In this document: piece by piece, positions 36,964-45,307 of the stretch
Layout: the number at the start of each line of letters is the position of its first letter
How positions within the stretch are numbered: position 1 is the stretch's first letter
NCBI RefSeq assembly: GCF_917627385.1
Contig: NZ_CAKJTL010000192.1
Span: 1-64,000, forward strand
Direction of reading: 5' to 3'
Length of the DNA stretch: 64,000 nt
From: Protofrankia sp. CiT1
GTDB taxonomy: Bacteria; Actinomycetota; Actinomycetes; Frankiales; Frankiaceae
Translations under genes and position numbers: made by a program
Notes under the pieces: generated by a model
The model's database searches: none
What the model saw: only the letters and a program-made list of their open reading frames with translations
What the model was told of the DNA's origin: nothing

Positions 36964-39372
36964 GTGGCGAACGGAAACTGGCCTTTGTTGATCGATCGCT
37001 CGCTGGTGCAGACCGCGCTCCCCGGCTACCAGGTCGAAGGGGAACTCGGCCGTGGTGGCTATGGGCTTGTGCTCGGCGGCCGACATCGTTTGATCGGCCG
37101 GAATGTCGCGATCAAAGTCCTGCTCGACACCGCCGGCGACGTGAACCTGCGCGCCCGTTTCCTCGCCGAGGCACGGGTACTGGCCGAACTCGACCATCCG
37201 CATATCGTGCGCATCCACGACTACATCGAGCATCAGGGCACCTGTCTGTTCGTCATGGAGCTGCTCCCCGGCGGCACGCTGCGCCAGCGGTTGGCGGCCG
37301 GCCCGATGTCGCCCGAGGCCACCTGCGCGCTGGGTCTTGCCGCGGCGGGCGCGCTGGATGCCGCGCACGCCCACAACGTCCTGCACCGCGACATCAAGCC
37401 TGACAACATGATGTTCGCTTCGGACGGGCTGCTCAAAGTCACCGACTTCGGCGTGGCAAAGATTTTCGAAGGTACCGAGACGACGGCGAGCGGGGTTCTC
37501 GGGACTCCTCGCTACATGGCTCCCGAACAGATCACCGGTGGTCGTCTGTATGTCTCGACCGATCTCTACGCGCTCGGCGGGGTGCTCTACGAGCTACTGG
37601 CCCGCCGGCCGCTTTTCGGCCGGGCCCTGTCCGTAGGCGCGCTGGTCAACCATCACCTCAATGTGAATCCACCACCGTTGACCGACGTGCCCGAGCCGAT
37701 CAGTAGAGTGATCATGAAAACGCTGGTCAAGGACCCAGCCGCCCGCTTCCCGAGTGCCACCCAGTTCGCACTCGAACTCGCCCAGGCCGCCGCAAGCACG
37801 TTCGGCCCGGACTGGCTCGCCCAGTCAGGTATCGGGGTTCGCCTCGACGACGAGGTACGGCACGCGGCACAGCGCCAGCTGGCCCGGCCGGGCCCGGCCG
37901 GCCCGCGGCCGCCGGCGGCATCCGGGTCCGCGCCGAGCGGTCCGCGCGGATGGTCTCCGGACGCTGACCCCTGGGTGCCGCCGGCGACGGACACTCCGCC
38001 GACCAGGCTCGCCCCGGAGCAGTTCCCGCCGCGCGGCCAGGGAGCCGGACCGGCTCAGCAACCGCTGGCACAACCGGCCTCAGGATGGTGGCAGGCGAAC
38101 CCGTTCGTCCCGCCGGCCGGCCGGGGTTTCACTCCGGCCGGGACGCCTGCTCCGGCCTGGCCGGCCCAACCGCAACCAGTGTCCGGCTACCCACCACCGT
38201 GGCAGCAACAACGCCCTGCGCAGCCGTCCCAGCCGTCCCAGCCGTCCCGCCGGGCCTGGCTCATCGCCGGTGTCGCGGGCATCGTGATACTCGCGCTGGT
38301 CTTCGGCGTCGCGCTGATGACCGCCGAGAACCATCATCGCGATCAAGCCACGCCGTCCGCGACCTACTCCCCTGGTGTGGCCTATGCCGGCCCGGCGGTG
38401 ACGCTGTCGGGGCTGGACGCCTATGACGTCACCATCGACCGGGCTGGTGCGCTCTACATCACCGACTGGACCAGTCACCAAATCCACAAAATCGGCAAGG
38501 ACGGGACCGTCACGACCGTCGCCGGCACTGGGACCAGCGGCTTCACCTCGGACGGCGGTCCCGCGAACCAGGCACAGCTCGACAGCCCAGCCGCAACGGT
38601 GCTGGACTCGTCGGGAAACATCTATATCAGCGACTCAAGCAACCAGCGCATTCGGAAGATCGATACAAACGGGATCATCACTACGATCGCGGGTACCGGG
38701 ACGGCCGGCTTCACCGGGGATGGCGGCCCGGCGTCCGCCGCGCAGCTGAACGAACCGAATGGGCTGGCCCTCGCGGCCGACGGCACCCTCTACGTCGCCG
38801 ACTACGGCAACCAGCGCATCCGGCGGATCAGCCCGAGCGGCGTTATCACGACCGTGGCCGGTGTCGGTACCAAGGGCTTTTCCGGGGACGGCGGGCCTGC
38901 CACAGCAGCCGAGTTCGACAACCCGAACGGGCTGGCGATCGCCGCCGACGGCACCCTCTACGTGGCGGATCTCGGCAACGAGCGCGTCCGGAAGATCGAC
39001 CCGCATGGGACCATCAGCACGGTGGCCGGTAACGGCGCCTACGGCTATGACGGGGACGGCGGCCCCGCGACCGCGGCGAAACTGCGCATCCCAAGCGTCG
39101 CGGTCAGTCCTGACGGCATCCTCTACATCGCTGATTACGGCAACCAGCGCGTCCGGCGGGTGACCTCCGACGGTATGATCACCACCGTTGCCGGTAACGG
39201 AACCGAAGGCTACGCCGGGGACGGCGGCGCAGCCACCCGGGCACAGCTGTCAAGCCCGACCGGCACCGCTGTCGACGGCGCGGGCAACCTCTACATCGCC
39301 GACGACAAGAACGACCGGATCCGCCGGGTCGACTCGAACGGTGTCATCACGACCGTGGCCAGGGCGAAATAA
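36964..39372 (+). CDS. Ser/Thr protein kinase with extracellular NHL beta-propeller (PknD-like)
   Basis: Membrane receptor kinase of 802 residues. The kinase domain (21-285) has the glycine loop LGRGGYG, Lys51, catalytic HRD (141-143) and DFG (Asp161), all intact. A Pro-rich linker with QPSQPSQPS repeats precedes one membrane helix near 430-452. Outside lie six NHL-type repeats (TVAGTGTSGF-DGGPA-AQL-SP-IYISD-NQRIRKID pattern) that should form a beta-propeller. Mycobacterial PknD has the same plan, with the propeller as the sensor. The GTG start at 36964 lacks a strong ribosome site. The ligand and substrates are unknown. Confidence 0.94.
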   Translation: MANGNWPLLIDRSLVQTALPGYQVEGELGRGGYGLVLGGRHRLIGRNVAIKVLLDTAGDVNLRARFLAEARVLAELDHPHIVRIHDYIEHQGTCLFVMELLPGGTLRQRLAAGPMSPEATCALGLAAAGALDAAHAHNVLHRDIKPDNMMFASDGLLKVTDFGVAKIFEGTETTASGVLGTPRYMAPEQITGGRLYVSTDLYALGGVLYELLARRPLFGRALSVGALVNHHLNVNPPPLTDVPEPISRVIMKTLVKDPAARFPSATQFALELAQAAASTFGPDWLAQSGIGVRLDDEVRHAAQRQLARPGPAGPRPPAASGSAPSGPRGWSPDADPWVPPATDTPPTRLAPEQFPPRGQGAGPAQQPLAQPASGWWQANPFVPPAGRGFTPAGTPAPAWPAQPQPVSGYPPPWQQQRPAQPSQPSQPSRRAWLIAGVAGIVILALVFGVALMTAENHHRDQATPSATYSPGVAYAGPAVTLSGLDAYDVTIDRAGALYITDWTSHQIHKIGKDGTVTTVAGTGTSGFTSDGGPANQAQLDSPAATVLDSSGNIYISDSSNQRIRKIDTNGIITTIAGTGTAGFTGDGGPASAAQLNEPNGLALAADGTLYVADYGNQRIRRISPSGVITTVAGVGTKGFSGDGGPATAAEFDNPNGLAIAADGTLYVADLGNERVRKIDPHGTISTVAGNGAYGYDGDGGPATAAKLRIPSVAVSPDGILYIADYGNQRVRRVTSDGMITTVAGNGTEGYAGDGGAATRAQLSSPTGTAVDGAGNLYIADDKNDRIRRVDSNGVITTVARAK

Positions 39373-39560
39373 ACCCTGACGAAACAGACCAAACCGATAA
39401 ACCAGCCATCGAGGGCTCCCGACGGTCCGGACAGAAGAGACCACGCGTATTCAGCTGGTTACGCAAACGAGTTATCAGCATGTCGGAACACCGTGGGTAG
39501 CGGCAGGCTCCGGTCATCGTGGACGGCGCCCGTCCACCCGTCTTCCCCGCGAGGTCTGGC

Positions 39561-39713
39561 ATGAAGAAGCTCGCACCGGTGTGCGCAATCGCGTTTGTGA
39601 TCTTCTATGTTGCGAACACACCTACTGACGCGGCCAGTCTGGTCCAGTCGACGGTCTGTCTGCTCGGGAACATCGCGGACGGAATCTCGCACTTCGTCAC
39701 CGCCGTCGCATGA
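39561..39713 (+). CDS. 50-aa secreted or membrane peptide at the edge of the secretion cluster
   Basis: The peptide begins MKKLAPVCAIAFVIFYVANTPTDAASLVQ, a short signal-like hydrophobic segment, followed by a second mildly hydrophobic part (TVCLLGNIADGISHFVTAVA). GCGAGGTCTGGC precedes ATG 39561. Tiny proteins of this kind often flank actinobacterial transfer or secretion genes. It converges with the NlpC/P60 gene, 14 bases away. The role is unknown. Confidence 0.55.
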   Translation: MKKLAPVCAIAFVIFYVANTPTDAASLVQSTVCLLGNIADGISHFVTAVA

Positions 39714-39727
39714 GAAGCCCCGCACAC

Positions 39728-40726
39728 TCACGGACCGGCGAGCGGACGTGTCACCGCCACGATCGACGTCCAGTCCGACAGGTCCGATTCGACGACTCCC
39801 CAGCGAGCGCCCTTCGCCGCGATCACCCGGCCGTCACCGACGTACATCCCGACATGGCCAGGTGCCACGGGCGTACCGTCGGCGCCCGGGATGAACAGCA
39901 GGTCGCCGGGCTGGGGATCAACCCCGGACACCGACGGACCAGCCCGCATCTGGTCAACGGTCACCCGCGGGATCGACACCCCGATCTGCGCGTACGCCGC
40001 CTGCACGAGCGACGAGCAGTCCCAGGCGTCCGGCCCAGTCGCGCCCCACACGTACGCCTTGCCGAGCTGGGAGCGCATGAATGCCACCACCGGAGCGACG
40101 GCGGTGGCCGACACCGGCGCCCCGGTGGCGACGGCGTCACCGTAGACCTGCGCCAACGCGAGGATGGTTCGTACGTAGTTGCGGGTTTCCGGGTAAGGCG
40201 GAAGACCAGCGTAGGCCAGCACGGAGCCGGGCCCCGCGTTGTAGGCCGCGAGCATGTTCTCCTGCGAATCGCCAGGCACGGACGCCACGGACGCGGCCAC
40301 CTCGCAGTCATAACGGGCCGCGGCCGGGATGGCGTCAGCTGGATTCCACACATCCCCATGGCCATGGATCGCCCAGGTCCCGGGCATGAACTGGGCGATC
40401 CCCATCGCGCCCACGCCGGACTGAGCGGTCGGGTTGAAGCCGGACTCCTGATGCAGCTGGGCTGCCAGGACGGCCGGGGTGACCTCGTCGCAGCCGGCGT
40501 TGTTCGCCGCTTCGGTGATCATGGGCAGGTACTCGGGCGGGATGCCATCCCCGTTGGTGATGACCCGGCTCCGCCCAGATCCGTTGTTCCCGATGAACGG
40601 CCCAGCGATGATCACAACAATCGCCACGACCACGAAGACAAACGCGATGACGGTGCCCGTGAGACCGACGCCTGTCCAGATCATCCACCGCCGCCGGCTA
40701 CGTGCCCGGTCCGCTCCCGACACCAT
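39728..40726 (-). CDS. Bifunctional cell-wall hydrolase: lytic transglycosylase plus NlpC/P60 peptidase
   Basis: The 332-aa protein has one N-terminal membrane anchor (about 16-42), an SLT domain with catalytic Glu94 (LHQESGFNP...GAMGIAQFMPGTW) and a C-terminal NlpC/P60 domain with Cys237 (DAWDCSSLVQAAY) and His291 (PGHVGMYVGDG). It should cut both glycan and peptide of the wall, as VirB1-like enzymes do to let a secretion channel through. It starts 3 bases after the upstream lipoprotein stop, so it ends a three-gene minus-strand operon. Confidence 0.92.
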   Translation of the reverse strand: MVSGADRARSRRRWMIWTGVGLTGTVIAFVFVVVAIVVIIAGPFIGNNGSGRSRVITNGDGIPPEYLPMITEAANNAGCDEVTPAVLAAQLHQESGFNPTAQSGVGAMGIAQFMPGTWAIHGHGDVWNPADAIPAAARYDCEVAASVASVPGDSQENMLAAYNAGPGSVLAYAGLPPYPETRNYVRTILALAQVYGDAVATGAPVSATAVAPVVAFMRSQLGKAYVWGATGPDAWDCSSLVQAAYAQIGVSIPRVTVDQMRAGPSVSGVDPQPGDLLFIPGADGTPVAPGHVGMYVGDGRVIAAKGARWGVVESDLSDWTSIVAVTRPLAGP

Positions 40727-40729
40727 CGT

Positions 40730-41407
40730 TTACCGGCCCGGCGCATCGCCGTAGGAGTTTGCGAGATCCGCTCCGGCCACCAGCCAGGTGCGGTCGGGCT
40801 GGCGCAACAACGTCAGCAGCGGGTTCGACACGGTCTCCACCCGGTCACCGGTGTGGTCACTCACAGTCGTGCGACGCACGTTCAGCAACAACACCACCCG
40901 GCCGGTGGCCTTGGTGTCGACACCGCCGAACGAGGATGTGGCCAATACCACGACCCTGGACCGGGTGCCGGCCGCCTGCAGGTCGAACCAGGCCCGGTCC
41001 GCTCCCGACGCGGCGCCTTCACCCAGGCCGTCCCCGCCGAGCTGGGCGAAGAAGTCCGGGGTCATACAGTTGCGGGCGCGCGCCAAGCCCGCGTTCGGCC
41101 CGCTGTCGGCCCGCGCGTCAAAGGACTGCCAGCGAACGAAACAGTCCGCGGCCACGCTTGCGGGATCATAGGTATCCAGCGGAGTGGGGGCCGGTGGTGA
41201 GGCAGTGGCGAGAGGAGGGCCGGGCGGTATGTTCGCGGCCGGTGGCGGCCCGGTCACGGGTGGGCCGGTGGTGGCTCGCGCCGTAACGTCACGGATCGCC
41301 GAACAGGCCGACATAACACCACCCAGCAGCACCAGCGCGGTCACAATCACGATCATCCTGGACGCCTGCCGGGACAGCGTCGACTCGACGCGCGAACCGG
41401 GAGACAT
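40730..41407 (-). CDS. Lipoprotein of the secretion cluster
   Basis: The 225-aa protein begins MSPGSRVESTLSRQASRMIVIVTALVLLGGVMSAC, where the lipobox marks the lipidated Cys. A Pro-rich linker follows, then a domain with a pattern seen in small outer-face T4SS proteins of actinobacteria (DCFVRWQSFDARADSGPNAGLARARNCMTPDFFAQL, then RTWLVAGADLANSYG). Its ATG shares one base with the stop codon of the HTH gene (TGATG), giving tight coupling. It may be a VirB8- or TcpC-like component; that is inference from fold-like pattern and place. Confidence 0.7.
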   Translation of the reverse strand: MSPGSRVESTLSRQASRMIVIVTALVLLGGVMSACSAIRDVTARATTGPPVTGPPPAANIPPGPPLATASPPAPTPLDTYDPASVAADCFVRWQSFDARADSGPNAGLARARNCMTPDFFAQLGGDGLGEGAASGADRAWFDLQAAGTRSRVVVLATSSFGGVDTKATGRVVLLLNVRRTTVSDHTGDRVETVSNPLLTLLRQPDRTWLVAGADLANSYGDAPGR

Positions 41408-41625
41408 CACTCCCGGCCGTCCAGCCAGTCCCGGACCCGGCCGCGGCGGACACGCCACTGGTGACCTATCTTGCGGGCCGGGATCTCCCGTTCAGACAGG
41501 AGCTTCAGCACCGTACTCTCCGAGAGCCGCAACCACGCGACAAGCTCGTCGACCGTCAGCACGTCATCGTCCGCGGGATCCCTGCCTGCCGCGAACGCCG
41601 CCACCGGGACGCCTTCCTGTGCCAC
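41407..41625 (-). CDS. Excisionase-type (MerR-like) helix-turn-helix protein
   Basis: The 72-aa protein contains the excisionase-family pattern VLTVDELVAWLRLSESTVLKLLSEREIPARKIGHQWRVRRGRVRDWLDG. GTG 41625 is preceded by GGAAGGGGG, which supports it over a longer frame to 41682. Such proteins act as transcription regulators or recombination directionality factors. With no integrase here it more likely regulates the two divergent halves of the secretion cluster, whose shared promoter region lies just upstream. Confidence 0.8.
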   Translation of the reverse strand: MAQEGVPVAAFAAGRDPADDDVLTVDELVAWLRLSESTVLKLLSEREIPARKIGHQWRVRRGRVRDWLDGRE

Positions 41626-41709
41626 GCGACGACCCCCTTCCCGAGCACATCGTCGCTGGCGCCGGAAGTTACACCCATGCAAGCCACCGTGACGAGTCCT
41701 GAAGGGGGC

Positions 41710-41738
41710 TTGTCATACTTGAACTGCTCGTGTTACAT
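41710..41738 (+). promoter_or_regulatory. Possible promoter of the plus-strand secretion operon
   Basis: TTGTCA (41710-41715) and TTACAT (41733-41738) are spaced by 17 bases, a loose match to the housekeeping -35/-10 pattern, in the divergent region between the HTH gene and the ParA-like gene. The match is partial and by eye only. Confidence 0.25.
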
Positions 41739-41825
41739 CGATCCGTTCAAAGCAGAAACCAACCAACCACAAGTAGCGGTAATGGGCATCAAGCAGCCGG
41801 AGACTACCACGGAGGTCGACAGCGC

Positions 41826-43991
41826 GTGACCGATGTGTCGCAGGGACCGTACGATGAGGACGGTGACGCACGTCCCGTCTCGTTGATCGGCGCCCGGATA
41901 CCCGCGTCGACCCCACGTCCAGCCTCGACGACCCGTGGCACGCCCCCCACCGAGCCGATCCCGACGCCCCGATCCGCAACCGCGGCTGGCGCCGGCGCTG
42001 GTGCGGACACGGCGAACGGCCGGATGGCCGGGCGTCGACGTCGCCGCTTCCGTGGCGGCCCGACCGACGACAGCCCCGCTTCGGTCGACGATCCCCGCCA
42101 AGCCGAGACATTCCTGCTACAGGACGAGACGGCTCAGACACAAAAAGCCACAGAGCCCACACCTGCCGAAGTGATCGATGCCCCTGGCGGGATCGGGCCC
42201 GCGATCCCTGAACAGACAGCGGACCGTGAGCGGGTAGCGCCACAGGCGGAAGCGACGGCGGTCCCGCCTGTGGCGCTGCCCCCGCCCACTACCGTGACGC
42301 CGACAGCCCCCACGGTAGTGGCCCGACCATCCGCCGAGCCGAATTCGTCACCCCCTCCAGCGGACCCGGATGCCGCCGAAGGCCTGCCCACGGCCGTGCG
42401 TCGGGGCAGCCAGCGGCGACGTGAGCGTGATTTCTCCGCGGCACCGGAGGCCCGGATCCCCGGGCCGTTGAGCGGGCGCCGCGGGCGCGACAAGCCGCGG
42501 AGGCCGAACGGGACCACGACCGACGCCCAGGCACTGGCGATGGAGACCGCCGGATCCGGCGCGGCGGAATCCGACGAGCCCATCGGACCGCCCGGTCAAC
42601 ACGTGGACGAGGCCGCGGGCCCGCTGGCTGCCCCGGCCGGGCAGAAGCCCTCAACAGGATCGACAGCGGAGCAAACGCGCCTTCCCGCGGTGCCCGCACC
42701 CCGGGCCAGCCAGGACCTGTGGCCGTGGCAGGAGCCATGGGCAGACGTCACCGCCCTGGAACCGTGGGAGGAGATTCCTGTCCGCGAGTCCCTCGCGGAC
42801 AGGGCCGCCGCGCCGTTGGCGGGCTCCTGGCGGGTGGCGATCGCATCACTGACCGGCGGCTCGGGCCGTACCACCGTCACAGCGATGATCGGTCTGACTC
42901 TCGCGGGCATCCGCGGTGAGCCCGTGCTCGCCGTAGATCTCTGCGACGATCTGGAACACACAGCGACCCCGATGGGCCTCGCCCCGGACAGCACATCCGG
43001 GATGTCGCTCGCGGACCGTGTCGGCGCATACCCATCGGCCACTGTCAGTGATCTCGTCGCGGACGCCATCTCCTACCGGGCCCGTCGGGGTGGAGCGACT
43101 CGGCCGGTCAGCGAACTGCGCTGGCTGATCAATGGTGGCGCCGACGGAACCTATCTGAGCGGGGACGCCGCGGGTCTGGACGTCCTGCCTGCCTGCCGGC
43201 CAAGCGAACCGGCAGCGCCGGCAGCTCCCCGGTCAGGCAAAGCACGTGTTACCACCTCAGCGCCGACCGACCAGGTCGCGGCACCCCCGCCCGCGCTGGT
43301 GCCAGCTGGGATGCCCGGCCCGCTCACCCCCCAGGTACTCGCCTCAGCCTTCGCCACGCTGGGAGTCGCGTACCCGCTGGTGCTCGTCGACACCCCACTC
43401 GACTGGAACTCGCCGCTGGCTTCGATCACACTCGGCGATGCCAGAGTCATCGTCCTGGTCGTACCAGCACTTCCCGGTGATCTCACCGAAGCCGCGGCCT
43501 CGTTGCGTGCCTCAGGCGGTCTGCGGGCAGACCACGGCGGCCCGCCTCCAGCGGTGATCGTCGCAGCCGTATCGGTCCGCCGGGGGCGATGGTCACCGCA
43601 GACCCGGTCGGCCGCGGCCAAACTAGCTCGACGGGTGGATGCGATAGTCCGTATCCCTTATGACGCGCGGCTGGACGACACTGTGACAGACGTAGCTCCC
43701 GGCCGTCCGGGAAACGGCCCCAGCCGTAGGGACAACGCTGGCCGGGGACAGCGCAACAGCGTGCCGATTCCGTTCTTCCGGCTGCGGTGGCGCAGCCGGC
43801 GGGCCTTCCTCCGACTGGCCGCGACCGTTGTCGACGCCTGCCGTGACCAGGATGACATCGGCGTCGACAACGATGAGATCGGCGACACAGCCACCGCGGC
43901 AACTTCCGTCACGCATGATCGGATTGCAGCTCCAGGCGTATCATCCGACGATCTGCGCGCCGACCTGGCCCCAGGAAGGGAACAGCAATGA
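41826..43991 (+). CDS. ParA/MinD-like ATPase of the secretion cluster with a Lys-less Walker A
   Basis: The 721-aa protein has a long disordered N-terminus (to about 335, rich in Pro, Ala and Arg), then a MinD/ParA-type domain (WRVAIASLTGGSGRTTVTAMIGLTLAGIRGEPVLAVDLC, later LVLVDTPLDWNSPLA and IVLVVPALPGDLTEAAASL). The deviant Walker A reads GGSGRTT (344-350), with Arg348 where Lys is expected, so ATP hydrolysis is doubtful. GGAGG lies 10 bases before GTG 41826. It opens a six-gene plus-strand run. Similar proteins accompany actinobacterial T4SS-like and type VII loci. Confidence 0.8.
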   Translation: MTDVSQGPYDEDGDARPVSLIGARIPASTPRPASTTRGTPPTEPIPTPRSATAAGAGAGADTANGRMAGRRRRRFRGGPTDDSPASVDDPRQAETFLLQDETAQTQKATEPTPAEVIDAPGGIGPAIPEQTADRERVAPQAEATAVPPVALPPPTTVTPTAPTVVARPSAEPNSSPPPADPDAAEGLPTAVRRGSQRRRERDFSAAPEARIPGPLSGRRGRDKPRRPNGTTTDAQALAMETAGSGAAESDEPIGPPGQHVDEAAGPLAAPAGQKPSTGSTAEQTRLPAVPAPRASQDLWPWQEPWADVTALEPWEEIPVRESLADRAAAPLAGSWRVAIASLTGGSGRTTVTAMIGLTLAGIRGEPVLAVDLCDDLEHTATPMGLAPDSTSGMSLADRVGAYPSATVSDLVADAISYRARRGGATRPVSELRWLINGGADGTYLSGDAAGLDVLPACRPSEPAAPAAPRSGKARVTTSAPTDQVAAPPPALVPAGMPGPLTPQVLASAFATLGVAYPLVLVDTPLDWNSPLASITLGDARVIVLVVPALPGDLTEAAASLRASGGLRADHGGPPPAVIVAAVSVRRGRWSPQTRSAAAKLARRVDAIVRIPYDARLDDTVTDVAPGRPGNGPSRRDNAGRGQRNSVPIPFFRLRWRSRRAFLRLAATVVDACRDQDDIGVDNDEIGDTATAATSVTHDRIAAPGVSSDDLRADLAPGREQQ

Positions 43992-44404
43992 TCGTCCAAG
44001 CCACGACCGCGCAGGTAAGGGTCATCCTGGCTCAGGTCCAGATCAAGCCTGACGACTCCAAAGCGCCGGGGATCAACGCGCTCAAGGACCTCGTCAACGG
44101 TCTCGCCGCCTACGCCGTGATCGCGGCCGTCGCCGCCGTACTCCTCGGTGGCATAGCCTGGGCACTCGGCGAACGGATGGGCCTCGACCGTGCCTCGGCA
44201 ATCGGCAAGGGTGGCGTACTCGCCGGCTTCGGGCTCGCCTTCCTCGTCGGGGCCGCTGCCGCCGTCGTCAACTTCTTCCTCGCGACCGGAGCGACCGCGT
44301 CGTCCGGCACCCCCGACCAGCCCAAAGCGCTGGACAGGCCGGCTGCTGTGCGAATGCTCGACCCTGGGGACCACAACCAGGCGCCCTCGCCATGGCCGTT
44401 CTGA
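43988..44404 (+). CDS. VirB2/TrbC-like two-span membrane protein
   Basis: The ATG overlaps the previous stop (ATGA). The 138-aa protein has two membrane segments (LAAYAVIAAVAAVLLGGIAWALG and AIGKGGVLAGFGLAFLVGAAAAVVNFFLA) separated by a short polar loop, the layout of VirB2-type pilins and of Gram-positive T4SS small membrane subunits. Length fits. The assignment rests on topology and gene order rather than on a conserved motif. Confidence 0.65.
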   Translation: MIVQATTAQVRVILAQVQIKPDDSKAPGINALKDLVNGLAAYAVIAAVAAVLLGGIAWALGERMGLDRASAIGKGGVLAGFGLAFLVGAAAAVVNFFLATGATASSGTPDQPKALDRPAAVRMLDPGDHNQAPSPWPF

Positions 44405-44503
44405 CCGGTTCTTGGCATCCCGACCGGCTGATATTGGGATAATGGGTCGACTGTCGTCGCCAGAGCAGTCACGTCCAAAGCCGTCACGCCGAAGGAGGGG
44501 ACG

Positions 44504-45307
44504 TTGGTCAACCAGGATGGTTGGGCCACACGCCGTCTCGCTGGCCTCTTGGCGGCCACCGGTGTGGTGACGATGATCGCTGGTGTTCTCCTCGGCCGCT
44601 ACGCCTTTCCCGCGCCGGACGCGACTGCCACCCAGCCGCGAGGGGCCGAACCTGTGGGACGCATGCGGCCGAGTGCCGAGGCCTCCAGCACCGTCGTGGC
44701 CAGACCCAGCGAGGGGAGCGGCACCGGGACCAGCCCGCCCCAGGCCCCGACACAGACCGGGCGTCAACTGCCGGGCATGCCGACTCGCATCAACGAGTTC
44801 GGGATTCCAGTCGGCTACCCCCACACCGAAGCCGGAGCCATAAGCGCCTGCGGTAATTACGTTTCAGCAATTCAAGATTCAAGCATGCGAAGCGGAGGGG
44901 GAATTCGCCTCATATTCAAATCAATTGCCCTAGAATCCAGCATTGAACCCCTGTCAAAAAAAATAATAAACTCTAATGCAGAAATAGAAAAAAAGTTCTC
45001 CATTTCTTCAATAAATGATCCGAAATTTGGCTTCTCGCTCCGAGTTGTTGGATATAAAACTATTTTCAATAAAAACGATGAGGTGACCGTCTCAATTTGG
45101 TCCACATCTTCAATTGGAGTTTACGGCGACAACAATTCAGACCTGTCTCCACAAGAAAAATGGGGGACGGATATTTGTAAAGTATCATGGAGCAGTGAAG
45201 ATTGGAAACTTTCCGAAGCAACCGACGGGCCGAGCACACCTCCTATCACAAGTAGGGAAGCAGAAGCAATTCAACGGTTTACCTACATAGGAAGGCCGAC
45301 AACGTGA
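44504..45307 (+). CDS. Membrane-anchored outer protein with an AT-rich, apparently foreign C-terminal half
   Basis: The start is TTG 44504, 3 bases after GAAGGAGGGG. The 267-aa protein has an N-terminal membrane segment (LLAATGVVTMIAGVLLGRYAF), a Pro/Ser linker and, from residue about 115, a globular domain. The DNA changes abruptly: up to about 44840 it is GC-rich, then AT-rich to about 45250 (the line 44941-45000 has 17 G or C in 60), with Ile/Lys/Asn/Ser-rich codons. It ends in a GTGA overlap with the next gene, so it is still part of the operon. The AT-rich domain may be a recent exchange or kept AT-rich for silencing. Function unknown. Confidence 0.75.
   Translation: MVNQDGWATRRLAGLLAATGVVTMIAGVLLGRYAFPAPDATATQPRGAEPVGRMRPSAEASSTVVARPSEGSGTGTSPPQAPTQTGRQLPGMPTRINEFGIPVGYPHTEAGAISACGNYVSAIQDSSMRSGGGIRLIFKSIALESSIEPLSKKIINSNAEIEKKFSISSINDPKFGFSLRVVGYKTIFNKNDEVTVSIWSTSSIGVYGDNNSDLSPQEKWGTDICKVSWSSEDWKLSEATDGPSTPPITSREAEAIQRFTYIGRPTT

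Noticed and set aside
39710-41200. 496-codon plus-strand frame
   Set aside because: Antisense to the SLT-NlpC/P60 and lipoprotein genes, whose motifs are unmistakable.
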